Of a stretch of 41,591 bases of DNA, positions 24,142-32,028 are shown one piece after another. The DNA lies in NCBI GenBank assembly GCA_030693045.1, contig JAUYBU010000384.1, forward strand, positions 1 to 41,591, written 5' to 3'. Below the pieces are notes generated by a model. The model searched no databases. It was not told where the DNA came from and saw only the letters and a program-made list of their open reading frames with translations. Each line of letters starts with the position of its first letter. The stretch's first letter is position 1. This DNA is from Bryobacterales bacterium. Its GTDB lineage: Bacteria; Acidobacteriota; Terriglobia; Bryobacterales; Bryobacteraceae. Position numbers and translations under genes: made by a program.

Positions 24142-24200
24142 CCGCTCCCTGACGGTCGCGGCTCGGAAATTCCTACTGAGCCGCGACCGTCAGGGAGCGG
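24142..24200. repeat. Perfect 23-bp inverted repeat (CCGCTCCCTGACGGTCGCGG)
   Basis: Bases 24142-24164 are the exact reverse complement of 24178-24200, with a 13-base spacer that itself contains the palindrome GGAAATTCC. It fills nearly the whole gap between the ManD-like gene, which ends at 24207, and the TPR-like gene. It could be a terminator or a transcript-stabilising hairpin, although no T-run follows. The sequence is unrelated to the CCACGGATGG family. I see no second copy in this window. Confidence 0.9.
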
Positions 24201-24206
24201 AGGGCA

Positions 24207-25559
24207 CTACTGCTTGATGATGGTGCCGTCGCGGCGGCGGATTTCGCCCCAGCCGCCGTTCAGATCGCGGCCGCCGGGATCGCGGCGGCCGCTGGCGCCG
24301 AAGGGATACTTGGCGGCGGCCTTTTCGTCCACTTCGATGCCCCAGCCGGGCGCTTCGTTGGGATAGAGATAGCCGTCCTTCATCACCGGGCAGCCCTTGA
24401 AGACTTCCTGTGAGCGCTCGTTGAAGGCCGAGTACTCCTGGATGCCGAAGTTGTAACAGGCCACGTCCAGCGCCACGTTGCAGGCGTGGCCAATAGGCGA
24501 TACGTCGCCGGGGCCGTGCCAGGCGGTCTTGACCCCGAAGATCTCGCCCAGCGCGGCGACCTTGCGGCACGGCGTCAGGCCGCCGGCCTGCGAAATGTGG
24601 ATGCGAATGTAGTCGATCAGCCGCTCCGACATCAGCGGGGTCCATTCGTGGGGCGAGTTGAACAGCTCGCCCATGGCGATCGGCGTGGCGCACTGCTGCC
24701 GGATGAGGCGGAACCAGGCGATGTCTTCCGGCGACAGCGGGTCTTCGAGAAAGAACAGCTTGAACTGCTCGCAGTCCTTGGCGAATTGCAGCGCCTGGGT
24801 GGGCGAGATGCGCTCGTGCACGTCGTGCAGCAGTTCGACTTCGTCGCCCAGTTCCTTGCGGCAGGCCTCCAGCAGCTTGAGCGAGCGCCGGATGTAGGCC
24901 GCCGGTTCGTACACCGGTCCCGAGTGCAGCGCGGGAACTTTCACCGTCTGCCCGCCCGAACCGTAGGCCGCCATGCCCGGAATGCCGACCTGCACGCGCA
25001 CATGCCGGAAGCCGCGCGCCAGGTAGCTCTTGACGCTTTCGATCACCTGCGCGTTGTCGCCGCCGGAGGCGTGGCCGTAGCAGTCGGCCGCCTCGCGGCA
25101 CTTGCCGCCCAGCAGTTGATAGACCGGCATTCCCGCTTGCCGGCCCTTGATGTCCCACAGCGCCATGTCGACGCCCGAGATGGCATTATTCAACACCGGC
25201 CCGTTGCGCCAGTAGGAGCTGTTGTACAGGGCCTGCCAGGTGTCGTCGATGCGGTCGGTCACCTTGCCCAGCAGCAGCGGCTTCAGGTACTTGTCGACGG
25301 CCGGCACCACCAGGTCGGCGCGCTGCGTAAAGGTTCCGCAGCCGTAGCCGTACAGGCCGTCCTGATCGGTGGTGATCTTCACCACCACCAGCCGCAGCCC
25401 GGCGGGCGCGCAGGCGATCACGCTGACGTCCTTGATCTTCGGGCTGGGCAGGCCGCGCGTGGCGCGCGCGGCCCGTTCCTGCGCGGCGGCCTCGCGGCGG
25501 GTCATCGCACCGGCCACGGCGCCGGCGGAAGCAAGTTGAAAAAATCCACGGCGGTTCAT
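24207..25559 (-). CDS. Enolase-superfamily dehydratase, ManD/RspA-like
   Basis: The product has 450 residues. The leader MNRRGFFQLASAGAVAGA has a twin-arginine pattern, unusual for an enzyme normally found in the cytoplasm. After an N-terminal capping domain (45-155, with GPVLNNAISGVDMALWDIKG), the barrel supplies metal ligands D246 in HDVHER, E272 in LEDP and E298 in MGELFN. WHGPGDVSPIGHA carries the His typical of mannonate/gluconate dehydratases. It should abstract a proton from a sugar acid and remove water; the exact acid is unknown. The start overlaps the ccmD stop as ATGA, placing it at the end of the cytochrome c operon. Confidence 0.85.
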   Translation of the reverse strand: MNRRGFFQLASAGAVAGAMTRREAAAQERAARATRGLPSPKIKDVSVIACAPAGLRLVVVKITTDQDGLYGYGCGTFTQRADLVVPAVDKYLKPLLLGKVTDRIDDTWQALYNSSYWRNGPVLNNAISGVDMALWDIKGRQAGMPVYQLLGGKCREAADCYGHASGGDNAQVIESVKSYLARGFRHVRVQVGIPGMAAYGSGGQTVKVPALHSGPVYEPAAYIRRSLKLLEACRKELGDEVELLHDVHERISPTQALQFAKDCEQFKLFFLEDPLSPEDIAWFRLIRQQCATPIAMGELFNSPHEWTPLMSERLIDYIRIHISQAGGLTPCRKVAALGEIFGVKTAWHGPGDVSPIGHACNVALDVACYNFGIQEYSAFNERSQEVFKGCPVMKDGYLYPNEAPGWGIEVDEKAAAKYPFGASGRRDPGGRDLNGGWGEIRRRDGTIIKQ

Positions 25560-25714
25560 CGTTTTTCTCCCCGGTCTTCCACCAGTTTTCTCAATCCATC
25601 GAGCTGCTGCCTCAGGCGCTTTTCGCGCGCGGCCAGCGAGACGACATACGCCGCCAGGCACAGCCACACGGCGGCGAAGCCGTAAAACATATAAGTGAAA
25701 TTACGTTCGTCCAT
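25556..25714 (-). CDS. ccmD: CcmD-like small membrane protein
   Basis: The product has 52 residues. MDERNFTYMFYGFAAVWLCL begins with the CcmD pattern, with an aromatic, Gly-containing entry into a single membrane span at about 9-28. A basic, coiled tail follows (AAREKRLRQQLDGLRKLVE). CcmD helps release holo-CcmE from the CcmABC haem-loading complex. It lies nine bases after ccmC on the same strand, and its stop overlaps the next start (ATGA). Confidence 0.8.
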   Translation of the reverse strand: MDERNFTYMFYGFAAVWLCLAAYVVSLAAREKRLRQQLDGLRKLVEDRGEKR

Positions 25715-25723
25715 GAGCATCAC

Positions 25724-26401
25724 CTAAAGCGCGTGCGCCCAGCGGCGCACCGCGTCGATTTCCCTCTGGGCCTCTTCCTGCCGCAGCCGGATCAGGATCA
25801 GAACCACGGCGAGCAGAATCAGCGGAACCCAATTCAGGAAGAGCATGTTCCAGTACGACGGATCCATGGTGCCGCCGCCCCAGACCACGGGCTGCGGATG
25901 CTGGGTCCGCCACCACTTGATGGAGAAAAAGACGATCGGCACGTCGACGAAAGCGAAGATCGAAAGCACGGCCGAGATGCGCGCGCGTTGCGAGGGCTCC
26001 TCGACCGCGCGGCGCAGCATCAGGTAGCCGGCGTACAGCAGCCAGCAGATCAGCATCGAGGTGAGGCGCGGGTCCCAGGTCCACCAGATGCCCCAGATAA
26101 TGCGGCCCCAAATCATCCCGGTGATCAGGTTGCCGGCGGCGAATGCCAGGCCCACTTCGGTGGTTGCCAGGGCCACGGCATCGTAGCGCAGGTTGCGTTT
26201 CGCGAGGTACAGGATGCTGCACACGAAGGCGGCGAAAAAGCAGAGAAACGAGGTCCAGGCGGCGGGCACATGGAAGAAAATGATGCGGAAGATCGCGCCC
26301 TGCGCGGCTTCGTCCGGCAACTTCACCAGCATCACGTACAAGTTCCGCACCAGCAGCACGGCGGCGAAGCCGGTGAATAGAATTATGAATCGTTCGCGCA
26401 T
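25724..26401 (-). CDS. ccmC: Haem-handling membrane protein CcmC
   Basis: The product has 225 residues with six predicted membrane helices, the normal CcmC form. The conserved tryptophan-rich signature WWTWDPRLTS (106-115) and the flanking periplasmic His, H44 in FFHVPAAW and a second in RTQHPQPVVW, are present. CcmC places haem on CcmE at the periplasmic face. It lies four bases after ccmB and nine before ccmD. A shared operon with ccmAB fits assembly of the CcmABCD complex. Confidence 0.93.
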   Translation of the reverse strand: MRERFIILFTGFAAVLLVRNLYVMLVKLPDEAAQGAIFRIIFFHVPAAWTSFLCFFAAFVCSILYLAKRNLRYDAVALATTEVGLAFAAGNLITGMIWGRIIWGIWWTWDPRLTSMLICWLLYAGYLMLRRAVEEPSQRARISAVLSIFAFVDVPIVFFSIKWWRTQHPQPVVWGGGTMDPSYWNMLFLNWVPLILLAVVLILIRLRQEEAQREIDAVRRWAHAL

Positions 26402-26405
26402 GTCT

Positions 26406-27092
26406 TCACCCCACCAGAACGGTTTCGACCAGGCTCAGCGCCAGGGCCGTGAAGATGACGTTGAAGGCGACCAGCAAACGCAGCCATACTAGCACATCGC
26501 CCCCCAAAGGTTCGCCGCCGACCAGGTGCGTGGTCAACTGAATCGCCGACATCAGCGCCGGGATCATGACCGGGTAGACCAGCGTGGGCAGCATCAGCTC
26601 GCGCAATCGCAGATTCACCGTCAGCGCGCTGAACATCGTGCCAATGACGGTCATGGCCCAGGTGCCCAGCGCCAGCACGCCCGCAAGCTGCCAGAACTGC
26701 CCCCACCAGCGGATGTTGTAAAAGACGCCGAACACGGGCAGCGAGACCGCCTCGACGGCCAGCAGCAGCAGGAAATTCGCCGCCGCCTTGCCCGCGAACA
26801 GGGCAGCGCCGGAGATGGGCGAGGCGATCAGCGCGTCCAGGCAGTCGTTGGGCAGCTCGCGCGCGAAGCTGCGGTTCAGGATCAGCGCGCCGGCGAAGGC
26901 GAAGACCAGCCACAACAGCCCGCCCGAGATCTCGCGGGTCTGTTCGGCCGAAGGATCGAAAGCGAAGCTGAACAGCAGCAGGATGACCAGCGAGAAGGAG
27001 ACCGAGGCGTTGAGCGCCTCTTTGGTGCGCAGCTCGCTCCGCAGATCCTTGGCGGCGATGGTGAGACTGTCGCGCAGGAAGCCCGGCATCAA
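26406..27092 (-). CDS. ccmB: CcmB, membrane subunit of the haem-release ABC complex
   Basis: The product has 228 residues with six hydrophobic segments, typical of CcmB. The N-terminal KDLRSELRTKEALNASVSF is the cytoplasmic coupling stretch of the family, and ARELPNDCLDALIASPISG is another conserved loop. CcmB pairs with CcmA; together they use ATP to free holo-CcmE from CcmC. The ATG overlaps the stop of ccmA by four bases (ATGA). Confidence 0.92.
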   Translation of the reverse strand: MMPGFLRDSLTIAAKDLRSELRTKEALNASVSFSLVILLLFSFAFDPSAEQTREISGGLLWLVFAFAGALILNRSFARELPNDCLDALIASPISGAALFAGKAAANFLLLLAVEAVSLPVFGVFYNIRWWGQFWQLAGVLALGTWAMTVIGTMFSALTVNLRLRELMLPTLVYPVMIPALMSAIQLTTHLVGGEPLGGDVLVWLRLLVAFNVIFTALALSLVETVLVG

Positions 27093-27787
27093 GCCTCCCC
27101 GTAGTGCCGGTAGATCCAGCCCGGGTCGTCGAGCATCGCCTGGGTGCGTTCGCCGCGGAAAGCCAGGCGGCCGCGGTTGATCAAGCCGACCTCGGTCGCC
27201 AGATCGAGCGCTTCGCGCAACTGGTGGGTGGACATGACGATGGTGCGGCCGTCGGCGAGCGCTTGCCGCAGCAGGGTTTGCAGGACCGCGATGGCGCGGT
27301 CGTCCAGGGCGGTGAACGGTTCGTCCAGCAGCAGCACGCGCGGCGAGTGCAGGAAGGCGCGCGCCACGGCCAGCCGCTGCCGCATGCCGCGCGAAAACTC
27401 GCGCACCAGGCCATCGGCGGCGCGTTCGAGACCAGTTCTTTCAAGCCACTCGGCGGCGGCCTTGCGCGGGTCCGCCAAGCCGTACAACTCGCCGAACAGG
27501 CGCAGGTTCTCGAACGCCGAAAGCTCGTCGTAGACCGCGATCCCGTGCCCCAGCACGCCGATGGCGCGGCGGGCCTCGCCGTCGCGCGGCGGTTTGCCGT
27601 AGATCGTGACGGTTCCCTTGGCGGGGGAGGAAAGCCCGGCCAGGATTTTGAGCAGCGTGGTTTTGCCGGCGCCGTTGCGGCCCAGCATGGCCAGGCACGC
27701 GCCCGGGGCGACCGAGAAGCTCACGTCGCGAAGCGCGGGATAATCCCCGTAATACTTCGAGACTCCCTGGGCGACGATGGCGCTCAT
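27089..27787 (-). CDS. ccmA: CcmA, ABC ATPase
   Basis: The product has 232 residues. Walker A GRNGAGKTT is at 36-44, the ABC signature FSRGM at 131-135, Walker B VLLLDEP at 151-157 and the H-loop His at 188 (STHQL). The genomic setting before ccmB and ccmC identifies it as CcmA rather than a general exporter ATPase. ATP hydrolysis drives release of haem-loaded CcmE. Its start overlaps the stop of the preceding membrane protein gene by four bases. Confidence 0.93.
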   Translation of the reverse strand: MSAIVAQGVSKYYGDYPALRDVSFSVAPGACLAMLGRNGAGKTTLLKILAGLSSPAKGTVTIYGKPPRDGEARRAIGVLGHGIAVYDELSAFENLRLFGELYGLADPRKAAAEWLERTGLERAADGLVREFSRGMRQRLAVARAFLHSPRVLLLDEPFTALDDRAIAVLQTLLRQALADGRTIVMSTHQLREALDLATEVGLINRGRLAFRGERTQAMLDDPGWIYRHYGEA

Positions 27788-28803
27788 GCGCGGCGCTTGC
27801 CTCGCGGCGGGGTCCCGGGTTGGGCAGATGCCGCGGGCTGGGCCGGCGCCGCGCGCCGGTAGAGCATCACGAAACCGAGCGCCAGGATGGCCACGGCGAT
27901 TCCGACGATGGGCCAGACGCGGTCGTAGATGCGCGGCAGGATCTGCTTGATTCCGGGGCCGGATTCGTCGTCTTCCGGCGCCGTCGCGGCCGCGCGGATC
28001 GAGCCCGTTCCCTGAATCTCGACCTCGATCGAAGGGCCCTTGACGCCGAAAATGCGCGCCTGCGAGCGGGGCTCGGGGCCAAGTTCCTCGAGGCCCGCGC
28101 CCTTGATCTCGACGCCCTGCGGCACAACCAGCCGCGTCAGCATCTCCTTGTGGAGCAATCGGGTCGCGAACTTGCCGGAGCCGGTGAACGGCAGCCGGTA
28201 ATTGACGTCGATGCGCGTCTCACCGGGCTTGATCGGGAAGTCGATCTTGTACGTGTTCGGTTTGCCGGTTTTCTCGGCGCTACGTTGCAGGGGCAGGTTG
28301 CTCGGCCCGGTGGCGGTCACCTGAATGGCATCTTTGGCCGCGTCGGGGATCATGATTTGCACAGTTCCGCCGACCGCGTCGTGGTACGTCGTCTTGCCCT
28401 GGTTGTTGAAGAAGAAACTTTCGGTGAGGGCGAGTTCCTTTTCCGATGGCTCCAGAAGAATGACGTGTTGGGCGATTTCGGCGGCGGAGCGGGTGGCGTC
28501 GAAGATTACCAGTTCAACCCCGGTGGCCGGCGCACCGGGCTGAATCGCGGCGCTATAGCTGACGCCCTGGTGCGTGGTCTGGAGCAGCAACGGCCCGGTG
28601 GGGCTGGCCTGGAACCGGAAACGCCCCTGCGCATCGGTCTTTGTATCGGCGAGCGGGTTCATGCCGGCCTGGCCAATCTCGACCAGCGAGACGGGCGCGT
28701 TGGCTTGGGGCGTTCCGGTGGTGCGGTTGACGACGGTGCCGTCGATGGCGGCCAAGGCGACGGAACAGGCAAGAAGAATTAGCCACGGATGGACACGGAT
28801 CAT
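27784..28803 (-). CDS. Extra ccm-operon protein: periplasmic beta domains plus C-terminal anchor
   Basis: The product has 339 residues. The signal peptide MIRVHPWLILLACSVALA is partly encoded by a copy of the dispersed repeat. Residues 19-105 form a carboxypeptidase-regulatory-like beta domain (IDGTVVNRTTGTPQANAPVS, TDAQGRFRFQA). The next 180 residues hold beta-rich stretches without a family I know (FFFNNQGKTTYHDAVGG, IDVNYRLPF). A single C-terminal membrane span (WPIVGIAVAILALGFVMLY) and a basic tail end it. It overlaps ccmA (ATGA) and the upstream gene (ATGA), so it is firmly part of the operon. A periplasmic role with CcmE or CcmF is inferred from position only. Confidence 0.75.
   Translation of the reverse strand: MIRVHPWLILLACSVALAAIDGTVVNRTTGTPQANAPVSLVEIGQAGMNPLADTKTDAQGRFRFQASPTGPLLLQTTHQGVSYSAAIQPGAPATGVELVIFDATRSAAEIAQHVILLEPSEKELALTESFFFNNQGKTTYHDAVGGTVQIMIPDAAKDAIQVTATGPSNLPLQRSAEKTGKPNTYKIDFPIKPGETRIDVNYRLPFTGSGKFATRLLHKEMLTRLVVPQGVEIKGAGLEELGPEPRSQARIFGVKGPSIEVEIQGTGSIRAAATAPEDDESGPGIKQILPRIYDRVWPIVGIAVAILALGFVMLYRRAAPAQPAASAQPGTPPRGKRRA
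28781..28800 (-). repeat. Single-arm copy of the CCACGGATGGACACGG repeat
   Basis: Bases AGCCACGGATGGACACGGAT match the core found at 3231, 32775 and 33735, and on the minus strand they encode IRVHPWL of the signal peptide starting at 28803. Only one arm is present, so no hairpin forms. Confidence 0.85.
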
Positions 28804-29078
28804 GACGCGGCACCCCCGGTCTTCAGCTTGTCGAACTCGGCCAGCACGGCGGCGAGTTCCTTCTGCAGGCCCAGCTTGGTCAGCTCGTAATCCTTGTCCG
28901 AGAGTTTGCCCAAGCGGTATTCGAACTGGAGGTCGCGCAAGTTCTCGTAGATGGAGGCTTTGCGTTCGTCCAGACGCAGGGTGGGTGAGACGGGTTCGGG
29001 AGCGGGCAGGTCGCGGGCGCGGACCAGCAAGGTGAAGACGATGGCTCCGATGGTGAGAAGTGCGGCGGCGAGAATCAT
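28800..29078 (-). CDS. CcmI-like small membrane protein
   Basis: The product has 92 residues. One N-terminal membrane span (ILAAALLTIGAIVFTLLV) precedes a linker and a helical segment ENLRDLQFEYRLGKLSDKDY followed by LTKLGLQKELAAVL. The L-x-x-x-x-E-Y-x-L-G-K-L-S-D-x-D-Y pattern is that of CcmI N-terminal regions, without the TPR domain that binds apocytochrome in proteobacteria. It sits directly after ccmH (TGATG overlap) and before the extra beta protein (ATGA). Confidence 0.7.
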   Translation of the reverse strand: MILAAALLTIGAIVFTLLVRARDLPAPEPVSPTLRLDERKASIYENLRDLQFEYRLGKLSDKDYELTKLGLQKELAAVLAEFDKLKTGGAAS

Positions 29079-29557
29079 CAGTCGAGTTTCGAAAAGTCCT
29101 TTTCCATCTGTTCACGGTAGCGCTTCAGCTCGTCGGAATCCACCGCCACGCCAATGGGCGTGGCGGGCGCGCGCCGGTAGAGGTGCGCGATGAGCCAGAA
29201 AACGAAAGCCAATCCAGCGGCGGCCGCGGCGAACGGCATCACCCAGCCGACCAAGTTGAAGCCGTCCGAGGGCGGCTTGGTCAGCACCACGCGGCCGTGG
29301 ATCTTGACGAACTCGGCGCGAATCTGGTCGTCCGACAGGTCTTTTTGCACCAGATCGAGCAACATGGCGCGCGCCTGTTCAGCGCCCGAGCAGTTCAGCA
29401 TATTGCAGCTTGTGACGGTGTAGCTGCAACCGCACATGCAGCGCAACGTCTCGCCGACGCGGCGCACGTCTGCGTTAGTGAGCGGCGTGGAGCCGGTCTG
29501 GGCCAAGCCGGCCGCGACCAGCGCGAAAAGGACCAGGCTACTTCTCCACTGACGCAT
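29078..29557 (-). CDS. ccmH: CcmH-type thiol protein with C-x-C-x-C motif
   Basis: The product has 159 residues. A signal peptide (to about 20) leads to LRCMCGCSYTVTSCNMLNC, followed by the three-helix part AMLLDLVQKDLSDDQIRAEF and FVKIHGRVV. A membrane span lies at about 103-125. CcmH normally carries LRCxxC and keeps the apocytochrome haem-binding cysteines reduced. Here the motif is C40-x-C42-x-C44 with two more Cys at 51 and 56, the form seen in several non-proteobacterial phyla. The N-terminus overlaps the ccmF stop by 20 bases. Confidence 0.88.
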   Translation of the reverse strand: MRQWRSSLVLFALVAAGLAQTGSTPLTNADVRRVGETLRCMCGCSYTVTSCNMLNCSGAEQARAMLLDLVQKDLSDDQIRAEFVKIHGRVVLTKPPSDGFNLVGWVMPFAAAAAGLAFVFWLIAHLYRRAPATPIGVAVDSDELKRYREQMEKDFSKLD

Positions 29558-31550
29558 AGCCCTCCTTGACTGCCAGCACCTGGGTGCGCGGATAGTCCAG
29601 CCGCTGTTTGGACGGAACCAGGCACACGACGGACCCTAACAACACCACCCAGAAGCCGATCCAGATCCAGCTCACCAGCGGGAAAACGTAAACCTGCATC
29701 ACCGCTTTCTGGTTGTCATTGGACATGCCGGCAAAGTTCAGATACAGGTCCTCGTTCAGCCGGCGGCGGATCGAGACGATGGCGTTGGGCTGCCGGCTGG
29801 CCTTGTAGAAGCGCCGCGCCGGATCGAGGGTGGCAATTTGCGCGCCGTTCTGATAGACCGCCACGGTAGCTTGATTCCACGAATAGTTCTCGTTGTCGCC
29901 GTCGCTCAGATTGGTGATGGCCAGTTGGTAGCGGCCGATGGGGAAACGGTCGCCCACTTTGACCTCTATGGTGGAATCCTGGTTGAAGGCGGCGCCGGTG
30001 AAACCGACGAACATGAGCACGATGCCCATGTGGACCAGGTAGCCGCCGTAACGGCGCGTGTTACGGTGGGTCAGCTCGACCATGGCGCGCGGCAGGCTCA
30101 TCCGCTGCCGGGCGCGGATGGCAAGAGCGCCCTTGAGAAACTCGGAGGCGATGGTCCAGGTGACAAACAGGCAGAGGCCGAAGGACATCAGCGCGTAAAA
30201 GTGGCGGACGCCGGCGGCCAGGAGGATAGCGGCCAGCGCCAGCCCGGCCACCGCCGGCCAGAGGAACGCGCGCCGCAGGCTTTCCAGCGAACTGCGCCGC
30301 CAGGCGATCAGCGGTCCGATGCCGGTAAGTAACAGCAGGGCCATGCCGATCGGAATGTTCACCCGGTTAAAAAATGGCGCGCCGACGCTGATCTTCTCAT
30401 TGGTCACGGCTTCCGAGATAACCGGAAACAGCGTGCCCCAGAGCACCGCGAAGCAACTCGCCAGCAGGATCAGGTTGTTGAACAGGAACGCGGATTCGCG
30501 CGACAGCACGCTTTCCAGTTGCGCTTCGCTCTTGAGGTAATCCAGGCGGTCCAGAATCAGGTAAGTGGTAGCGGCGATTCCGACGGCCAGAAAGGTGACG
30601 AAATACGTTCCGATGGGCGATTGCGCGAAGGCGTGCACGGAGCTGACCACGCCCGAGCGGGTCAGGAAGGTTCCGAAGATGCAGAGGAAGAAGGTGGCCG
30701 AGATGAGGACCATGTTCCAGACCTTCATCATGCCCTTCTTTTCCTGCATCATGACCGAGTGCAGGAAGGCGGTGGCGGTGATCCAGGGCAGCAGCGAGGC
30801 GTTCTCGACCGGATCCCAGCCCCAGTAGCCGCCCCAGCCGAGCACGGCGTAGGCCCAGCCGGCGCCCAGGACGACGCCGGCGGTCTGGAAAGTCCAGGTT
30901 ACCAGGGTCCAGCGGCGGGTGACGTGAATCCAGGCGTCGCCCGGCTCCTTGGCGATCAGAGAGCCGATGGCGAAGGCGAAGGGCACGATGAAACCGACGT
31001 AGCCCAGATAGAGCATGGGCGGGTGGATCACCATGGCCCAGTGCTGCAGCAGGGGGTTGAGGCCGTTGCCATCCGGCACTTCGGTGATGCCGCGGCCGAT
31101 CGCAAGAACCTGGAAGGGGCTGGCCACGAAGGCGTTCAGGAGGAGGAAGAAGCACTGGGTGATCATCAGCGGCATGACCACGAAGGGCTTCATGCCGCGG
31201 AACCGCCTGGGGGTGATGAAGATCACGATGGCCGAGTAGGTGGCCAGCAGCCAGCTCCACAGCAGCAGCGAGCCTTCCTGACCGCCCCACCAGGCGGCGA
31301 ATTTGTAGACCGCCGGCAGGCTGCGATTGGTGTGAGCGGCCACGTAGGCGAGGCGGAAATCTCCCGCCAACAGCCCGTAGAGGAGCACGCCGGTGGCGAC
31401 GGTGACCAGTGCCCAGATGGAATAGACCGCGCGCTCGGCGCTGACGACGAGGAACGGATTCCGCCTCACGCGCCCCACCACCGAGCCGACGACGGCGTAA
31501 GCGGAGAGACAGAGCGCAAGCAAAACCGCCAGGGATCCCAGATTTTCCAT
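29538..31550 (-). CDS. ccmF: CcmF, haem lyase membrane subunit
   Basis: The product has 670 residues, the normal CcmF length, with about 15 hydrophobic segments. The signature GWGGYWGWDPVENASLLPW (238-256) and periplasmic His such as H176 in VIHPPMLYLG are intact. AAWWGGQEGSLLLW (86-99) is another CcmF hallmark. CcmF receives haem from CcmE and joins it to the apocytochrome. A large periplasmic loop (about 545-615, VKVGDRFPIGRYQLAITNLS) precedes the last helix. It starts 26 bases after ccmE on the same strand. Confidence 0.95.
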   Translation of the reverse strand: MENLGSLAVLLALCLSAYAVVGSVVGRVRRNPFLVVSAERAVYSIWALVTVATGVLLYGLLAGDFRLAYVAAHTNRSLPAVYKFAAWWGGQEGSLLLWSWLLATYSAIVIFITPRRFRGMKPFVVMPLMITQCFFLLLNAFVASPFQVLAIGRGITEVPDGNGLNPLLQHWAMVIHPPMLYLGYVGFIVPFAFAIGSLIAKEPGDAWIHVTRRWTLVTWTFQTAGVVLGAGWAYAVLGWGGYWGWDPVENASLLPWITATAFLHSVMMQEKKGMMKVWNMVLISATFFLCIFGTFLTRSGVVSSVHAFAQSPIGTYFVTFLAVGIAATTYLILDRLDYLKSEAQLESVLSRESAFLFNNLILLASCFAVLWGTLFPVISEAVTNEKISVGAPFFNRVNIPIGMALLLLTGIGPLIAWRRSSLESLRRAFLWPAVAGLALAAILLAAGVRHFYALMSFGLCLFVTWTIASEFLKGALAIRARQRMSLPRAMVELTHRNTRRYGGYLVHMGIVLMFVGFTGAAFNQDSTIEVKVGDRFPIGRYQLAITNLSDGDNENYSWNQATVAVYQNGAQIATLDPARRFYKASRQPNAIVSIRRRLNEDLYLNFAGMSNDNQKAVMQVYVFPLVSWIWIGFWVVLLGSVVCLVPSKQRLDYPRTQVLAVKEGYASVEK

Positions 31551-31576
31551 ATGTGACGTTCAGCCTCTCGAGAGCG

Positions 31577-32011
31577 TTACGACGTCTGGCGGCGCTCGTT
31601 GACGGGGGCCGTCTGGACGGGTTTGGCCTCGTACTTGGAGGCGCACTTGGCCTGAATCTTACTGGCCTGGAAGACGCCGCTGGGGTCCAGTTTACCGTCG
31701 GCCAGAGCCTGAGCGCCGTCCCGGAAAGTATCCGGCAGCGGATCGACGCCGTTGTAGAGCACCTTCAGGCGCAGGGCGTCCTGCTTCATGACAAACTCGA
31801 CGTCGCGCCCCTTGCGCACAATCGAGCCCGGCTCGACATCGCCGGCGACGCGCAGCCGCTTGCCCAGAGCGGCGTTGGTGCGGTTCAGTTGGTCGAGCTC
31901 GGCGATGGTCTTGTAGTAGGTCTTGGTTTCGCTGATCCCGCCGGTGGCAAGCCACGCCAGAGCGCCGACAATCAACACCGCCAGAGCAACGAACTTCAAT
32001 TTGGTTTTCAT
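31577..32011 (-). CDS. ccmE: CcmE haem chaperone, Cys (CxxxY) variant
   Basis: The product has 144 residues. An N-terminal anchor (FVALAVLIVGALAWLA) and the OB-fold of CcmE (LRVAGDVEPGSI, VEFVMKQ, VLYNGVDPLPDTFRDG) are clear. The usual haem-binding motif HxxxY is replaced by C123-ASK-Y127 in IQAKCASKYEAK. Cys variants are known from System I* organisms such as Desulfovibrio and from archaea, where Cys binds haem covalently. It is the first gene of the operon, and AAAGGG before ATG 32011 is a fair ribosome site. Confidence 0.93.
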   Translation of the reverse strand: MKTKLKFVALAVLIVGALAWLATGGISETKTYYKTIAELDQLNRTNAALGKRLRVAGDVEPGSIVRKGRDVEFVMKQDALRLKVLYNGVDPLPDTFRDGAQALADGKLDPSGVFQASKIQAKCASKYEAKPVQTAPVNERRQTS

Positions 32012-32028
32012 ATCCGCCCTTTGAATTC

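Noticed and set aside
24486-25685. Plus-strand open frame of 399 codons opposite the ManD-like gene
   Set aside because: The opposite strand has all enolase-superfamily metal ligands; the frame continues over ccmD without any domain sense.
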